64,000 nucleotides of DNA from Chlorops oryzae (GCA_020466095.1 CM035807.1:44547100-44611099), one strand, 5' to 3'; numbered from the stretch's first letter, positions 21,966 to 33,816 are shown. Notes: generated from the letters alone by a model not told the origin. Translations and numbers: made by a program.

Positions 21966-22134
21966 GCTCAAACTCATTTATTAAAAAGACTTCTGAACAC
22001 ACATGTCAACAACATATACCTACATTGTTCAGGAAAAACAATAAATCTCGCATTAAAATTGGCCGCAGACTTAGTGAAAGCAGGAAAAAGTAAAGTGTAC
22101 TATAAAATCAATACCGCAACGCTGTTTTCAGTTG
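21966..22134 (+). CDS. candidate host exon, Alba-type RNase P/MRP subunit (Rpp20-like)
   Basis: A 169-base exon candidate. It is preceded by a good acceptor (AAAAATTTCTTTTTAG ending at 21965) and followed by the consensus donor GTAAGT at 22135-22140. Only one frame is open; it reads AQTHLLKRLLNTHVNNIYLH, then CSGKTINLALKLAAD, and ends in INTATLFSV. The pattern IY-hydrophobic-H..G..IN.A..LA followed by NT.T resembles the Alba fold of POP7/Rpp20, a protein of nuclear RNase P and MRP that binds their RNA. Splice sites and the frame are seen; the family is inferred from recalled sequence patterns. Neighbouring exons were not found. The Helitron begins 550 bp downstream, so the gene may be broken or have a long intron. 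Confidence 0.5.
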
Positions 22135-22140
22135 GTAAGT

Positions 22141-22680
22141 AGCTTAACTGGTGGTTTTGCTACCCTTTAATATTTTATTTGTTGTACATTTTATTTATTC
22201 AAAATAAAATACAGAATCCCAGATAAAATATATACTAAGCTTTTAATATTGATAATATAAATATTTATATAATATCTATGCGACACCTAAACAGTTTAAA
22301 AAAAACTACTCGAAAAGTATCTTGAAATTTAATTGGATATTATTTCGAAGTAGAATACAGGGAATGAATGCATAATCTGTTATGACGTGCAAGTGTCGCC
22401 TTAAACCAAAATAAAGTTCTCACAGCTTGCTGTCGTTGACCAAGCAATATTTTAAAGTTGTCATCTGAGAAGGTGGCTTATTAAGTCTTCATTCCACATG
22501 CAACGCCAATAAACAGCATCTGATTTCCTTTGCTCCTTATTGTACATAACAAAGTATTAGCATAGTGAACATTATAATTTGTTTTTTCTTTTGTACATAG
22601 AATACCATATTCATCATAATAATTTGTTTTGATGCAATAAATAGAATTACTAATTAATTAATAAGCATTATTATACAGTA
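22141..22680. other. interval without a recognisable gene
   Basis: AT-rich; if the exon at 21966-22134 is real this is intron. The final base A (22680) is the T side of the Helitron target on the minus strand. Confidence 0.4.
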
Positions 22681-22712
22681 CTAGCTGACCCGCCGAACTT
22701 CGTCCCGCCACA
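22681..22712 (-). other. Helitron 3' terminus
   Basis: Minus strand ends ...GTTCGGCGGGTCAGCTAG, then T. A small inverted pair CGAA/TTCG lies just inside, where Helitrons carry a short hairpin that acts as the rolling-circle stop. Confidence 0.8.
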
Positions 22713-22999
22713 GAATTAATAAATTTTATAAGCTCAATTAAATTCATGCGAGCTTATTTCTCGATGCTTGCGTAGCGAATCACTAAGATTCCTACTTTTG
22801 TTGCTTTTTTCGTCGCTTTTTGGCGACATTTTTCGCAACGAAGTTGGTCCTAATATTTTTGCCACGAAGTGGTTTCTCGGTGATTTCTCGCAAAAATAAC
22901 AACAATCAATTAAATTCATTTTTTCTTTATGTATCTAAATGAACAATAAAAAATTACATTTAAACATTATTCTTCTTCTGTTTTTAATTTTTATCTGTC

Positions 23000-24370
23000 T
23001 CCCGGTTCATTTTCCTTTGCTAGTATAAATTCTAGCTCCTTCCAAGTTATTCTCTCTGTAGCGATCCAATCCGTAAAATTCTTATCGAAATCTAAATATG
23101 AAGAAATTGAAAGATTGAAATGATTAAAATTTTTTTCAAAATATGAATTAAAAATCCTTTCCTCAGGAAAAAACTAATTTTTTATCCTAACCATTTTTTT
23201 CATTTTAATTATTTGTTGTTTTTTCTTCCGGTTCATTTTCCTTTGCTAGTATAAATTCTAGCTCCTTATAAGTTATTTTCTCTGAAGCCATCCAATCCTT
23301 AAACTTCTTATCGAAATCTAAATTTGAAAAAATTGAAGGATTTAAATGATTAAATTTTTTTAAAATATGTATTAAAAATCCTTTCGGCAGAAAAAAATTA
23401 ATTTTTCATCCTTACCATTTTTTTGTTTTTGAATTATTTTTTGTTTTTTTCATTTTTTATATTTATTTTGAAGGCCACTTACTGTATTAGTTCTAAAAAA
23501 TGGGGCTCCTTTTTTTTTTTTTTTTTTTTGATTTTCACTGCTGTCTGAAATCAGATTGATTTTTATAAATATTAAAATTTTTCATTTTCATTTTTCCAAA
23601 GCCGTCTTCATTAATTTGAAATGAACGTGAATAAATTCCTTCCACGTTATTCTCTCTGTAGCCATCCAATCCTTAAACTTCTTATCGAAATCTAAATTTG
23701 AAAAAATTGAAGGATTTAAATGATTATTTTTTTTTAAATATCAATTAAAAATCCTTTCGGCAGAAAAAAATATTTTTTTTTCATCCTTACCATTTTTTGT
23801 ATTTTTAATTATTTTGGTTTTTTCATTTTTTATATTTATTTTGAAGGCCACTTACTGAGTTTCTTCGAAAAAATTGAGTTACTTCTTTTTTTCTTTTGAT
23901 TTTCACTGCTATCTGAAATCAGATTCTTCTTTTTTTCTTAGCGATTATTAATCCCGTTTACAATGGTACGCTTTGTGGTCTTAATGATACGACGAAATTT
24001 TTCTTACAGCCGACCTGTCGCTTGGCCTGTCGCTGTCTGTATCACTCTAGCAGGATGAGTGGGACCTACAGTTTAACGCCGACTCCGAACGGCAAATTGA
24101 GATCAGATTGATTTTTATAAAAATTAAAATTTTTCATTTTTTCCGTTTCCTTTTTTTTAAATGTGAATTGTTCTTCATGAAGTTGAAATAAACGTCTCCC
24201 GGTTCACTTTCCTTTGCTAGTATAAATTCTAGCTCCTTCCAAGTTATTTTCTCTGAAGCCATCCAATCCTTAAACTTCTTATCGAAATCTGAATATGAAA
24301 AAATTGAAGGATTAAAATGATTAAATTTTTTTTTTTAAATGTGAATTAAAAATCCTTTCGGCAGAAAAAA
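23000..24370 (-). repeat. degenerate repeats in the Helitron 3' subterminal region
   Basis: A unit with CCGGTTCATTTTCCTTTGCT, GCCATCCAATCCTTAAACTT and ATCCTTTCGGCAGAAAAAA occurs about four times (near 23000, 23226, 23630 and 24193). A second motif, TTTTGAAGGCCACTTACTG, occurs near 23470 and 23843. Spacing is irregular. No coding function. Confidence 0.8.
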
Positions 24371-24453
24371 AATAATTTTTGATCCTTACAATTTTTTTTA
24401 TTTTTAATAATATTTTGTTTTTTTCAATTTTTATAATCAGAGAATTAGTTTTA

Positions 24454-25767
24454 TCATTGAAGTGCTCTATGATAAACCACATTTTTTGTTTTTCCATTTT
24501 CTGCATAAATGAATAATGCTGATGGCTTGCCCACTCGTGAGCATGCAACATAGAGCTGTCCGTGTGAAAAAACTGGATACTCCAAATTTATTCCGCAAAT
24601 TTCCAAAGACTGGCCTTGCGCTTTATTTATAGTAATCGCAAAAGCAAGACGCACAGGAAATTGAAGACGTTTAAACTCGAACGGCAAATCAGAAGGAATC
24701 ATTGGAATGCGCGGAATTAAAACGTCTTCACCCTTGAATTTCCCCTTCAAAATAGTCGCTTCGATGAGATTGTTCATTAGTTTTTTCACAGCAAGTCTAG
24801 TACCATTACAAAGTTTCGGTTGGTTTATATTACGAAGCATAATAATAGGTACTCCAACCTTCAATTGCAAATTATGTGGTGGCAGTCCGGGCAAATCAAG
24901 TGAATTTAAAAATTCAGTAGGATAATTCACCACATCATCTTGATTCATAACAGTATCCACTGACTTGTACGTCGCTAGATCGCCTGCTATTTTCAATTGA
25001 ATAGCATTGTTCAGTTCATTGACATCTTTGTTTATTCCTGCTAATATTGCTCTTTCACTTAACCAAACATGATTTTTGTATTGCTGTACTATGTTTGGGA
25101 ACACGCCTTCTATTAACTCTTCTATAGATTGTGTGAAACGGCAGAAATTGGATGGAAGTGTTATCAATCCAATATCATCAATTGGAAATTCTCCATTTCC
25201 GATCTTTAACAGTTGTTTTGAAAACTCGTCTGCTGATGGATCACTTTGCAACTGAACACGAACGTTTATACTAAGTCGGAGTGTCTTTACATATCTCCAC
25301 AAATATGACGATTTCAAACACGCTTTTATTTCATCAGCAGCAGTAGATCGAGGAATAACAGGTAAGGTTTGTCTAAAATCACCTGCCAACAATATCAAAG
25401 CACCACCAAACAATTCCTGATTTCCTCGTAGATCTTTCAAAGTGTGATCCAAAGCTTCTAATGATTTCTTGTGAGCCATAGTACATTCATCCCATACGAT
25501 TAAATTGCATTGTTGCAAAACTTTTGCCATTCCAGAAGTCTTTGAAATATTACATGTAGGAGTTTCATTTATTTGCATATTCAAAGGCAGTTTAAGCGCA
25601 GAATGCGCTGTTCGACCTCCATCTAATAGAGTGGCTGCAATCCCAGAAGAAGCAAGTGCCAATGCGATTTTATTTTGAGATCGTACAGCTGCTAAAAGCA
25701 AGGAAATTAAAAATGTTTTTCCTGTTCCTCCAGGCGCATCCAAGAAATACATTCCACCACTTCCATT
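24454..25767 (-). pseudogene. Helitron PIF1-like helicase domain
   Basis: Superfamily 1B helicase part of the Rep-helicase protein, which unwinds donor DNA during rolling-circle transposition. Walker A is DAPGGTGKTFL at the start, Walker B LIVWDECTM, and motif III LLAGDFRQTLPVIP. The late motif ITINKAQGQSLE and motif VI YVACSRVGKP come before the natural C-terminus (ENGKTKNVVYHRAL) and stop at 24454. The domain is 432 codons without a stop. The upstream Rep part is in another frame: an indel near 25765, just before GSGGMYFLDAPGG, separates them. Confidence 0.92.
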
Positions 25768-27266
25768 ATTGAATCATAGGCTATTTTTTGCTGAACATTT
25801 AATTTTGACATATTTGTTTGTACAAATGTTCTCAATTCATTGCAATCAAATTGTCGTTCACTCTTCAAATCGCGATTAAATATGTCATGCATTGGACGAT
25901 CAGGCAATGGCAAACCTAATTGTGGTAATGCTTTATTAGCAATCAATAAACATATATCTTCAATCATAATCAATGCTTCATTATATATTTCAGTCGTGAA
26001 TTCCATGTCTGGATTTGCATTAACACGACGAAATCGATGTAAAATATCTTCTGCCATAAAATCTCTATACTTTGTCCATAATTCAAGTGGATTTGCAGGA
26101 AAACATGTTGATATTATGATTGAAAATAATGTTCGTATTTGATTTGGGTGAGCTGAAATTGATGCATCAGCAATTGTAGCATCCCAATGTGTGTCATCTT
26201 CAAGTAAATTCAATCGTTGACATGCTTCACGATATGTCGCACACAAATTTCCATCAATTGTTCTCAAATGTTGAAATGATGTGGGTCCGCGGACATTAAT
26301 CAACAACAAACGCAAGTAAAAACACTCAGCATTGTTCGGGTGAACCGTGTAAATTCTCCCCAAAGCATCAGAAAAATACAAATTAGGATGGCCATCAACT
26401 GGTGTCCCTTGTTTACGTCGTTGAAATTCCTTTTTTTGTGCATTCCACGTGAAATATGATGGTATTTCCGCATATAGCAACGTTTTAGCAAAAGCATCAA
26501 CTTGACACAATCTAAAGAAAGCAGTCAATGTGGTACCTGGTGGTGCTGTTGCTCTTGCCAATGCATTTTCAGCCGTAAAATAAAACACGTTGACCATTTT
26601 CAAGATGAACTGCCAAGTGAACAACTGTTGGATATCTTTCATGTATTGGAAATGAAAAAATACGCCAAATTGCTTCATTGCTGCTGATATAACGCCCCAT
26701 TTGATTATTTCATCATTTCTATTGACTTCAGCTACTCCAAATACAGCCATATCGCTACCTTTATTCACGTATTTGCAAATGTATTTAATCGATTTGACTG
26801 AATTACAATACTCAACGTTTATATGGGCTTTAAACGTTTTCGACAATAACGGTGAATATGGAACGATCCAACGATTATCCACTTCAACATCTTGATTTCT
26901 TATCTTAACCATTGTTGATCTACCATTGTCTTCAGTTGACCGACGACGATACAACGGATATCCGTCATTGCCAGTGACCGTATCAGACACCAATGCTCTT
27001 GGATATCGTTTCGTACACTTTCCATCAATCATACATGGTGAATTGATGTTAAATTCACCACATGGGCCATGAATCATATTCTTTATGACAATTTCATGCA
27101 ATTCTGGATCAACTGTTTGATCAGGAATTTCCGCCGATATAACACTATCAATTTCATCCGGTCTTATTTTGCGAACTAACCAAATTAAAGCGTGTGCATG
27201 TGGTAAACCTCTCTTCTGCCATTCAACAGAATACATCCAGCAACGGACCTCTCCAAAGACTTTCAA
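25707..27266 (-). pseudogene. Helitron Rep domain, middle and C-terminal part
   Basis: Contains the HUH nuclease motif in KRGLPHAHALIWL and the tyrosine motif SIKYICKYVNKG, which makes the covalent DNA link in rolling-circle transposition. It continues through the conserved linker towards the helicase. The frame reads in from the Jockey insertion site without a true start (KLKVFGEVRCWMYSVEWQKR); its beginning lies at 33255-33787. It is open for 519 codons, then shifts frame at about 25765 before the helicase. Confidence 0.92.
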
Positions 27267-27268
27267 TT
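27260..27268. repeat. target-site duplication of Jockey B, left copy
   Basis: CTTTCAATT here and at 33246-33254 flank Jockey B. The two Helitron reading-frame halves join at this point. Confidence 0.85.
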
Positions 27269-27676
27269 TTTTTTTTTTAATAAAACATTATATATTATTT
27301 ATTGGATCACTCCTTTAGGATAGGAGTCTATCAATAAGTTTTAAAATCTTACACCTAATTTAACACAATTACATATCACAGAGCATATTCCGACTTATAG
27401 AAACGTTAATGAATGTAATTTTTTGATAATTACGGGCCTCGGCTTAAGAAGACTGGGCTTTTATGATGTGTGTGTAGGATCACATGTAATTGAGTCGGTG
27501 TTGGAGAGCATAAGAAGCTCGATGAAACGGTAAAGCAGAGAATTGCAAACAGGAATTGCTGATGTGTGAAGAAACACATGTAGTATTGACGGTGTTGTTT
27601 GCGGAAACGACGATTTTAAGAAGCTAGGGTGTGCGTGATTGCAAGGGTGCATGGAGTGCACCCACCGAGATGACGA

Positions 27677-30393
27677 TCAGCTAGGAAAGCTGTGTTGATG
27701 AATGTGCATGGATTGCACCTGTTGTAGAGTATGACTTGGGGCCGCTGGCCGATCATTTCTTTTGAGCCTCGAATGGTGAGTTGGATTTGATAGTCTACGC
27801 GCGAGTGGGTTCACGTGTGCTTGCAGTTTACAAAAATACTTTTCTTTGACTTTGGCGAACTCCATTTTAACCAGTTCTACGTTGAGCTCTCTATGGATGC
27901 GTTCATTTGTAATAAACCAAGGAGCTCCTGTAATAGTTCTTAGTATTTTGGATTGTGCTCTCTGCAGAATGTCAATATTTGAAGCGCTTGCATATCCATA
28001 CAATTGCAGACCATACGTCCATATTGGCTTTATGACTTGCTTGTACAGAAGGACTTTAAAATCTAATGTTAGGTGAGAGCGGTTATTTATTAGCCAGTGC
28101 AAGCTCTTGGCTTTTAGTTTAATTTGCGTTCTCTTGGCCTCGATATGCTTGCGCCATGTCAATCTTTTGTCTAAGTGAATTCCGAGGTAGGTAACTTCTT
28201 CACATTGAGGGATGCGTATGTTGTTCAGAAAAATATCCGGAGAAGCTTTTCTGTTGAGCGTGAAAGTTATATGCCGACATTTAAGCTCATTTATTTGAAT
28301 TCGCCATTTAGTTAGCCAGTCTTGGATTTCGTTGAGGTGGTTTTGGAGCTTAGAAGTTGCCGCACTTATATCCTTGTGACGACTTAATATCGCTGTGTCG
28401 TCAGCAAATGTCGAAATCGATACTCGATCGCTGTTTGGAATATCTGCTGTATACAAAAGATAAAGAAAAGGCCCAACAACACTCCCTTGAGGGACTCCTG
28501 CATAAATTTCAAAAGTTTTTGTTGTGAACGAATTATGTTTTACTTGGAACGTTCTATGTTCTAGGTATGACTCAAATATCGCGTGGACATTTACAGGAAG
28601 TAAGCTTCTGATTTTATATAACAATCCTTCATGCCAAACTTTATCGAAAGCTTGCTGGATGTCTAGGAATACTGCTGAGCAGTATTCGCGATGTTCATAT
28701 GCAAGTCGAATTTCATTCGTAATACGATTAACTTGCTCAATAGTGCCGTGATGTTTTCTGAATCCAAATTGGTGGGAGGGAACAATATGCTGTTCTTGAA
28801 GAAATGGTGTTAATTTGGATAGCAATATTTTTTCGAATAACTTTGAGAGGCAAGGGAGAGGCTAATTGGTCTATAAGAGGAAGCTTGGGTAGGATCTTTT
28901 CCTGGCTTAGACACCATTTTAATTACCGACCGTTTCCAATCTTTTGGAAAGTATCCGTGCTTTATAATAGAATTAAATAGGACTGTTAAAAATAATACTG
29001 CAACGGAAGGTAGCTGTTTTAACATTTTTGATGTAATTAGATCATGCCCTGGGGCTTTTTTACAGACCATTTCATTTTTTATGGAATTATTAACTTCACT
29101 TGGTCTAATGTTTATGTGAATTCTGTGGGCGTTTTCAGTTTGAATTGGGAGATTGATTTGAGTAGTGCTCGGATTTGGTTGAAAAACCTTACTGAGGTGC
29201 AATGCAAAGACCGTTGCTTTATCTTCGTCGGAGCGTGCCCAACCACTATTAGGTCTACGGATAGGTGACTCACTATATACTGGAGTTTTAAAACCGCGGC
29301 TCGCTAGCCACAAGGACTCTCGATTAACGCCTCTGGGCGTAAGGTTCTGGATAAAATGACGTTTTTCAGTTTCCTTATCCCTAGCTAGAGCAAGTCTAAG
29401 TTTTTTTTCAGCCTCTTTTAGTCTATCTTTGGCAATTGGCGAGCGGAATCGTTGCCATTCGCGCCTGAATCTTCGTTTTTCAGCAACGAGATTTTCGATT
29501 TCTATATTGGTCAGTGTTTTCCTAATTCTTTTTTTAAAATATGGGGTAGAATTTTTTGCTGCTGATTCTAGTATGGAATTGAAAACAATTACGGCATCAT
29601 CAATATGCTCATTGCATGCGATTTTGTAATTTGTATGAATGTGGGAACTTATATACTTTTTGTACTTTAGCCAGTTAGTCCTTGGATTTGTTAAGCTGAG
29701 AGGACCTTCAACTTCTTTTGGAAACTTATGTAAGAGGAACATAACAGGCGAATGATCGGAGGTGAGGTCAGTTGTCGCTTTTGCTGAAATAAGTTCTCTT
29801 GCAACACCCTTAGTGATTCCGAAATCTAAGAGGTCAGGAATTTTTTGAAGATCTGTTGGCCAGTAAGTTGGCTGCCTCGGCGATACAAAGTCAAGAGAAT
29901 TATTTTTATTAATAATTGCCTTGTATAGTTGTTGTCCCTTAGGATTGCATGTTCTGGAGCCCCAGAAAGTATGCTTTGCATTATAGTCTCCCGCTGCTAG
30001 AAATTTTTCACCCAATGTCTCAAAGTAGTCCACGAACATTTTTTCCGTTACATTAAATCGAGGTGGGCAATAAATCGCCGATAAAACGAGATTTTTACCT
30101 CTCATTATTACGCAAACTGTTGATGCCTGAATGAAATCATAACTATATGAATCTAAAGGAAAATGCTGGATTCTTCGACGAATAAGTATACCAGTGCCTC
30201 CATGCGCCTTGCCGTCTGGGTGGTTTGTTTGATAGAAAATATAACCAGGGATTGAGAAGAAATTCTTATTTGTTAAATGAGTTTCAGAGAGAAGCATTAC
30301 GTCAACTTCTTCATGATTTAAAAAATTTTGAATTTCCAGTTTATGCTTGGTTAGCCCGTTCGAATTCCATGCACAAATTTTTAAGACGCTCAT
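27677..30393 (-). pseudogene. Jockey B ORF2, endonuclease-reverse transcriptase (one frameshift)
   Basis: About 905 codons. The endonuclease motifs are CAWNSNGL, LLSETHL, AAGDYNAKHTFWGS and TSDHSPV (residues 5-235). The RT motifs are GYFPKDWKRSVIKMVSKPGK, RPISL, FGFRKHHGTIEQVNR, AVFLDIQQAFDKVWHEGLL, AGVPQGSVVGPFLYLLYTAD and the catalytic FADDTAIL. Near 28858 one missing base changes the frame; otherwise the protein is intact to its C-terminus at 27677. The start ATG overlaps the ORF1 stop as ATGA, so translation by re-initiation is likely. It performs target-primed reverse transcription at nicked chromosomal DNA. Confidence 0.93.
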
Positions 30394-30941
30394 ATTTTTG
30401 CTAAAAGTGCTGTCATTAATTGTGTTTGCATTTGCACAATTCTGTCTAGTGAGCTTTGCATTGTTTGCATAAATTGAGACAAACTTTGAGTTAGAGTTGA
30501 TATCATTATCTCAAGACTACTATTGTTGTTAGTAGGAGGGACTAACAGAGGGCGAAGGTTTAAGTACATTTGCATAAGAAACTCCTGGAGTTACAGGATT
30601 CAAATTAAGGTTGTGAGAGGATAATGGTACCGAAACAGTAATATTTTTGTAGGATTACGAGCTGATTCTTTTTTAATATTGATTCGTTTTTTCAGATCTT
30701 GATAAACTAGACATCCTCTGTAATTCGCAGAATGGTTTCCTTCACAGTTACTGCATTTTAGTAATTTGCGATCATCAATTGTTTTTTTATTACAGACTGA
30801 GCTATGATGAAGCTCGCCACATATTACACACACAGTGCGCAATGTGCAATAAGATTTTGTATGTCCAAACTCTTGACAATTGGTACATTGAATAGGACCA
30901 TTTCTTTTATGTGGCTCTTCGACCGATATTTTGCGATGCAA
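30390..30941 (-). pseudogene. Jockey B ORF1, C-terminal part downstream of the mariner
   Basis: Begins right after the mariner, in the same frame as the interrupted gene (RKISVEEPHKRNGPIQC). CCHC motifs are CTNCQEFGHTKSYC, CVICGELHHSSVC and CSNCEGNHSANYRGC. Another frame (30575-30390) gives a C-terminal helix rich in Gln, Met and Leu and ends at the TGA that overlaps the ORF2 start. A frame change lies near 30600. Confidence 0.85.
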
Positions 30942-30963
30942 TAAGTATTGTAAATTATATATA

Positions 30964-32249
30964 TTAGGTGTAGTAAAAAGAAATCCATTATTTTTGCATT
31001 AAATTGAGGGCTTTATTTAAGATAGTTAGAATGACCCGATTTAGGTCAAATATGCGCCGTTTTGTTCGATAACTTGTTGCCATTTTAAAGGTAATTTCAT
31101 TATGCCTCTCTCATAGAAGCCCTCGTTCCTATTAGCAAAAAATTGAGACAGTCGAATTTCAGAAGCCTCTCTTGAAGCGAATGTTTCACCAGCAAAATTG
31201 TTCGCCATGGACAGGAACAGATGGTAATCACTTGGTGCCAGGTCCGGACTATAAGGTGGATGCAGAAGAACCTCCCAACCAAACTCCCGGAGCTTCTGGC
31301 GAGTCACTATCGATGTGTGTGGCCTGGCGTTGTCCTGATGGAACACAATTCCTCTCCTATTGGCCAAAGCTGGCCGCTTATGGGCGATTGCTTCCTTCAG
31401 ACGGTCCAATTGTTGACAGTAGAGTTCCGAGTAAGAGTTTTGCCGTATGGGAGCAGCTCATAGTAGATAATTCCCTGCCAATCCCACCAAACACACAGCA
31501 AAACCTTCCTGGCCGTCAATCCTGGCTTGGCCACCGTTTCCGCCGGTTCACCGTGTTTCGACCACGACCGTTTTCGCTTGACGTTGTCGTAAGTGACCCA
31601 CTTTTCATCACCAGTCACCAACCGCTTCAGAAATGGGTCGATTTTGTTGCGGTTCAGCAGCGATTCGCAGATGGAAATTCGGTCTATGGGGTTTTTTTTG
31701 CGTTAACTCGTGTGGCACCCATACATCGAGCTTCTTTGTGTATCCAGCCTTATTCAAATGGTTCCAAACGGTTTTTTGTGCAATCTTTAGCTCTTTTGCA
31801 ATCGAAACAGTGCTAACATGACGGTCGGACTCGATAATTTCCATGATTTTATCGACATTTTCGACAATTGGCCTTCCAGTGCGTGGTGCATCCTTGACAT
31901 CGAAGTTACCGGAACGGAATCGACGAAACCAAAATTGCGCATGATTGGCTGTTACAGTATCAGGTCCATAAACGCTATTCACATTTTCAGCCGCCTGGCT
32001 TGCGTTTTCTCCCTTATCGAAGAAAAACTGTAAAATGTAGCGAATTTTCTCTTTGCTGATGTCCATCTTTGACAAGCTCTCAAACAAAACTGAATCAATC
32101 AATCAAAAAGTGTCAAAAAGCTTTTTTAGTAGGAACTGTCATCTTTCTAATGCCCCCTAGCGGAACACGATCGGACTTATACAACGCGAGATGCAGATAA
32201 ATAACGCCATCTATTGGAAAAATAATGGATTTCTTTTTACTACACCTAA
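30964..32249 (-). mobile_element. mariner copy B, complete, inside Jockey B ORF1
   Basis: 1286-bp DNA transposon with terminal inverted repeats TTAGGTGTAGTAAAAAGAAA, flanked by TA (30962-30963 and 32250-32251). It interrupts Jockey ORF1 in the codons for HPIY; the frame reads on directly if the mariner and one TA are taken out. It is almost identical to mariner copy A where both are present. Confidence 0.95.
31038..32102 (-). pseudogene. mariner B transposase (frameshifted)
   Basis: About 340 codons in three frames. The N-terminal helix-turn-helix region (31690-32102) includes YILQFFFDKGENASQAAENV and WNHLNKAGYTKKLDVWVPHE. The first catalytic Asp is in LVTGDEKWVTYDN (about 31610), the second in HQDNARPHT and the third in HPPYSPDLAPSDYHLF. 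Frameshifts near 31685 and 31420 break it. Such transposases bind the terminal repeats and move the element by cut and paste at TA. The motif spacing is DD34D; I do not assign a subfamily. Confidence 0.92.
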
Positions 32250-32251
32250 TA

Positions 32252-33039
32252 TATAGGATGGACTTCATTCTTTTTAAGCTTTAAGTTGTCAGGCAACAGA
32301 TCAACTTTGAACATAGGCTGTGGAACTTTTGATTTATTAAAATATATTTATAACCGATTTAGCGTGGAAGCCTTTTTCTCCCAGCGCATCTTTTATTTCA
32401 TTTATATCGACGTCTGCTTCAATACCTTTGATCACCACTGTGATACCTTTGCTACTCTTTAGCTGATAGGTATAAAAATTTTTATTAGTAGATTCAAACT
32501 CTTTTACAACCCTGCGGAAATTGTCCTCGGTGTTGGTTTGGATTTTTGTTTCGTGAATGTTACCCTTTGTTAAGGGAACAACATGAAAGTTGTTATTTCC
32601 TAACAAAGTAGCCAATTTGGCAACAAGTGCACTAGAGCTCCGCTCGCGCAAATAGATTGGAGGCGATTTAAGTTTTTTCTCTGGCTGTGTTGTTTCGGAA
32701 TTTTTCGCTCACATTTTCAGCTAGAGCGGCGAAACGATTGCCCGTTAAGGCTTTTTGGAAAGAAGGAGTTTCCGTTTTGTTGAGCTTGGCCCTAGTGTCA
32801 TTTTTTCCGGCAGGGCTTCTTTTCCTCTTAGTTATATTAACATATCGATGCATACCGATCAGCACCGCCTGCTGTAACGTTTTCTTTTTATTCATTTTAT
32901 TTTGGTTGCTATCCGAATCAACTATTAAATTTGTGTGGGTAAAAATTTTTTGTAATTTTGGCACTAGGAATAGTGGCTGCAGGTGAAACAGGTTCAATAC
33001 AATTCGGAGTGCTGTTTGAGCTATTTTCTTTAATTGCAT
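32252..33039 (-). pseudogene. Jockey B ORF1, N-terminal part
   Basis: Starts at the ATG at 33039 (MQLKKIAQTALR). A Ser/Thr and basic N-terminal region includes GMHRYVNITKRKRSP, which matches RYTKIIKRKLSP in Jockey A. Next is the segment FYTYQLKSSKGITVVIKGIE shared with copy A. Frame changes lie near 32690 and 32345 (one extra T). The frame then reaches the mariner insertion at 32251. Confidence 0.85.
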
Positions 33040-33750
33040 AGCAATTTATTCCACTAACGGATTGCGATCTTTGCCTCTCGAAATGGCTTTTTATGTTTGA
33101 AAATTGACTTGTACCTGATTGTAAACTGGTGGACTGGTCTATTTTGCCATCATCTGATGTAATTTTCCTAGCGGGAAGTTGCTGAGCTAGGTTTAGTACT
33201 CCATACTTGTGGTTTGTGTCGAGGCTACTGCTTGGTGGAGGTGATCTTTCAATTTAACAATAAAATCCATCAGTGATTTCAATTTTTGCTTAAACAACAC
33301 GTGCCGTTATATCATGACGATCTGTTGACGATTGACCGTCAAATAAATGTTCCATAATCTCTGTCCAATGTGGATTACATGTGAAAGTAATGAATAAATC
33401 TGGTCGTCCATAGTGGCGAACATATGACATTGCGTCCTGTGCATACTCGTGCATGTGACGTGGACTTCCAGTATACGTTGCTGGTAAAATAATCATTCTT
33501 CCAATATCATTCACATTGCTATCATTATTAACTGCATCGCGCAAATGTATATATTCCTCAGAACGTAGTTTTCTTTGATTGTATCTGATATAATTCAAAC
33601 GCTCAGTTTCAATCTTTGCATACATATTGACTGCATATTGATGGAAAAGTCGTCGACAATGCAATATGTGATTATATTCATTTTGGCGTAACATCATTCT
33701 GTACGAATAATAATTCATCGCGCTAACATTTTTATTTATTTCTTCACCAG

Positions 33751-33816
33751 CTATAAATAAAATATTAAAATTGAATGAATTTGCCATTAGTGAAGAATAT
33801 TTTTAATTTAACACAC
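33751..33816 (-). other. probable short intron in the Helitron Rep gene
   Basis: 66 nt, starting GTGTGTT and ending TTTATTTATAG, with a CTAAT branch-point match inside. Splicing would join NHATN directly to AGEEINKNVSAMNYY in frame. Size and branch site fit fly introns. Confidence 0.6.

Larger units (their letters stand above)
27269..33245 (-). mobile_element. Jockey-type LINE, copy B, full length, inside the Helitron
   Basis: Minus-strand LINE inserted in the Helitron Rep gene with a 9-bp target duplication (CTTTCAATT). The 3' end is a T run at 27267-27277, the complement of a poly-A tail. The 5' end GATCACCTCCACC is at 33245. Without the inserted mariner it measures about 4.69 kb, almost the same as copy A. 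Both ORFs are present with few indels: two in ORF1 plus the mariner, and one in ORF2. The insertion is therefore fairly young. Confidence 0.9.

Noticed and set aside
31172..31816. Open frame of 214 codons on the plus strand
   Set aside because: Antisense shadow of the mariner transposase on the minus strand.
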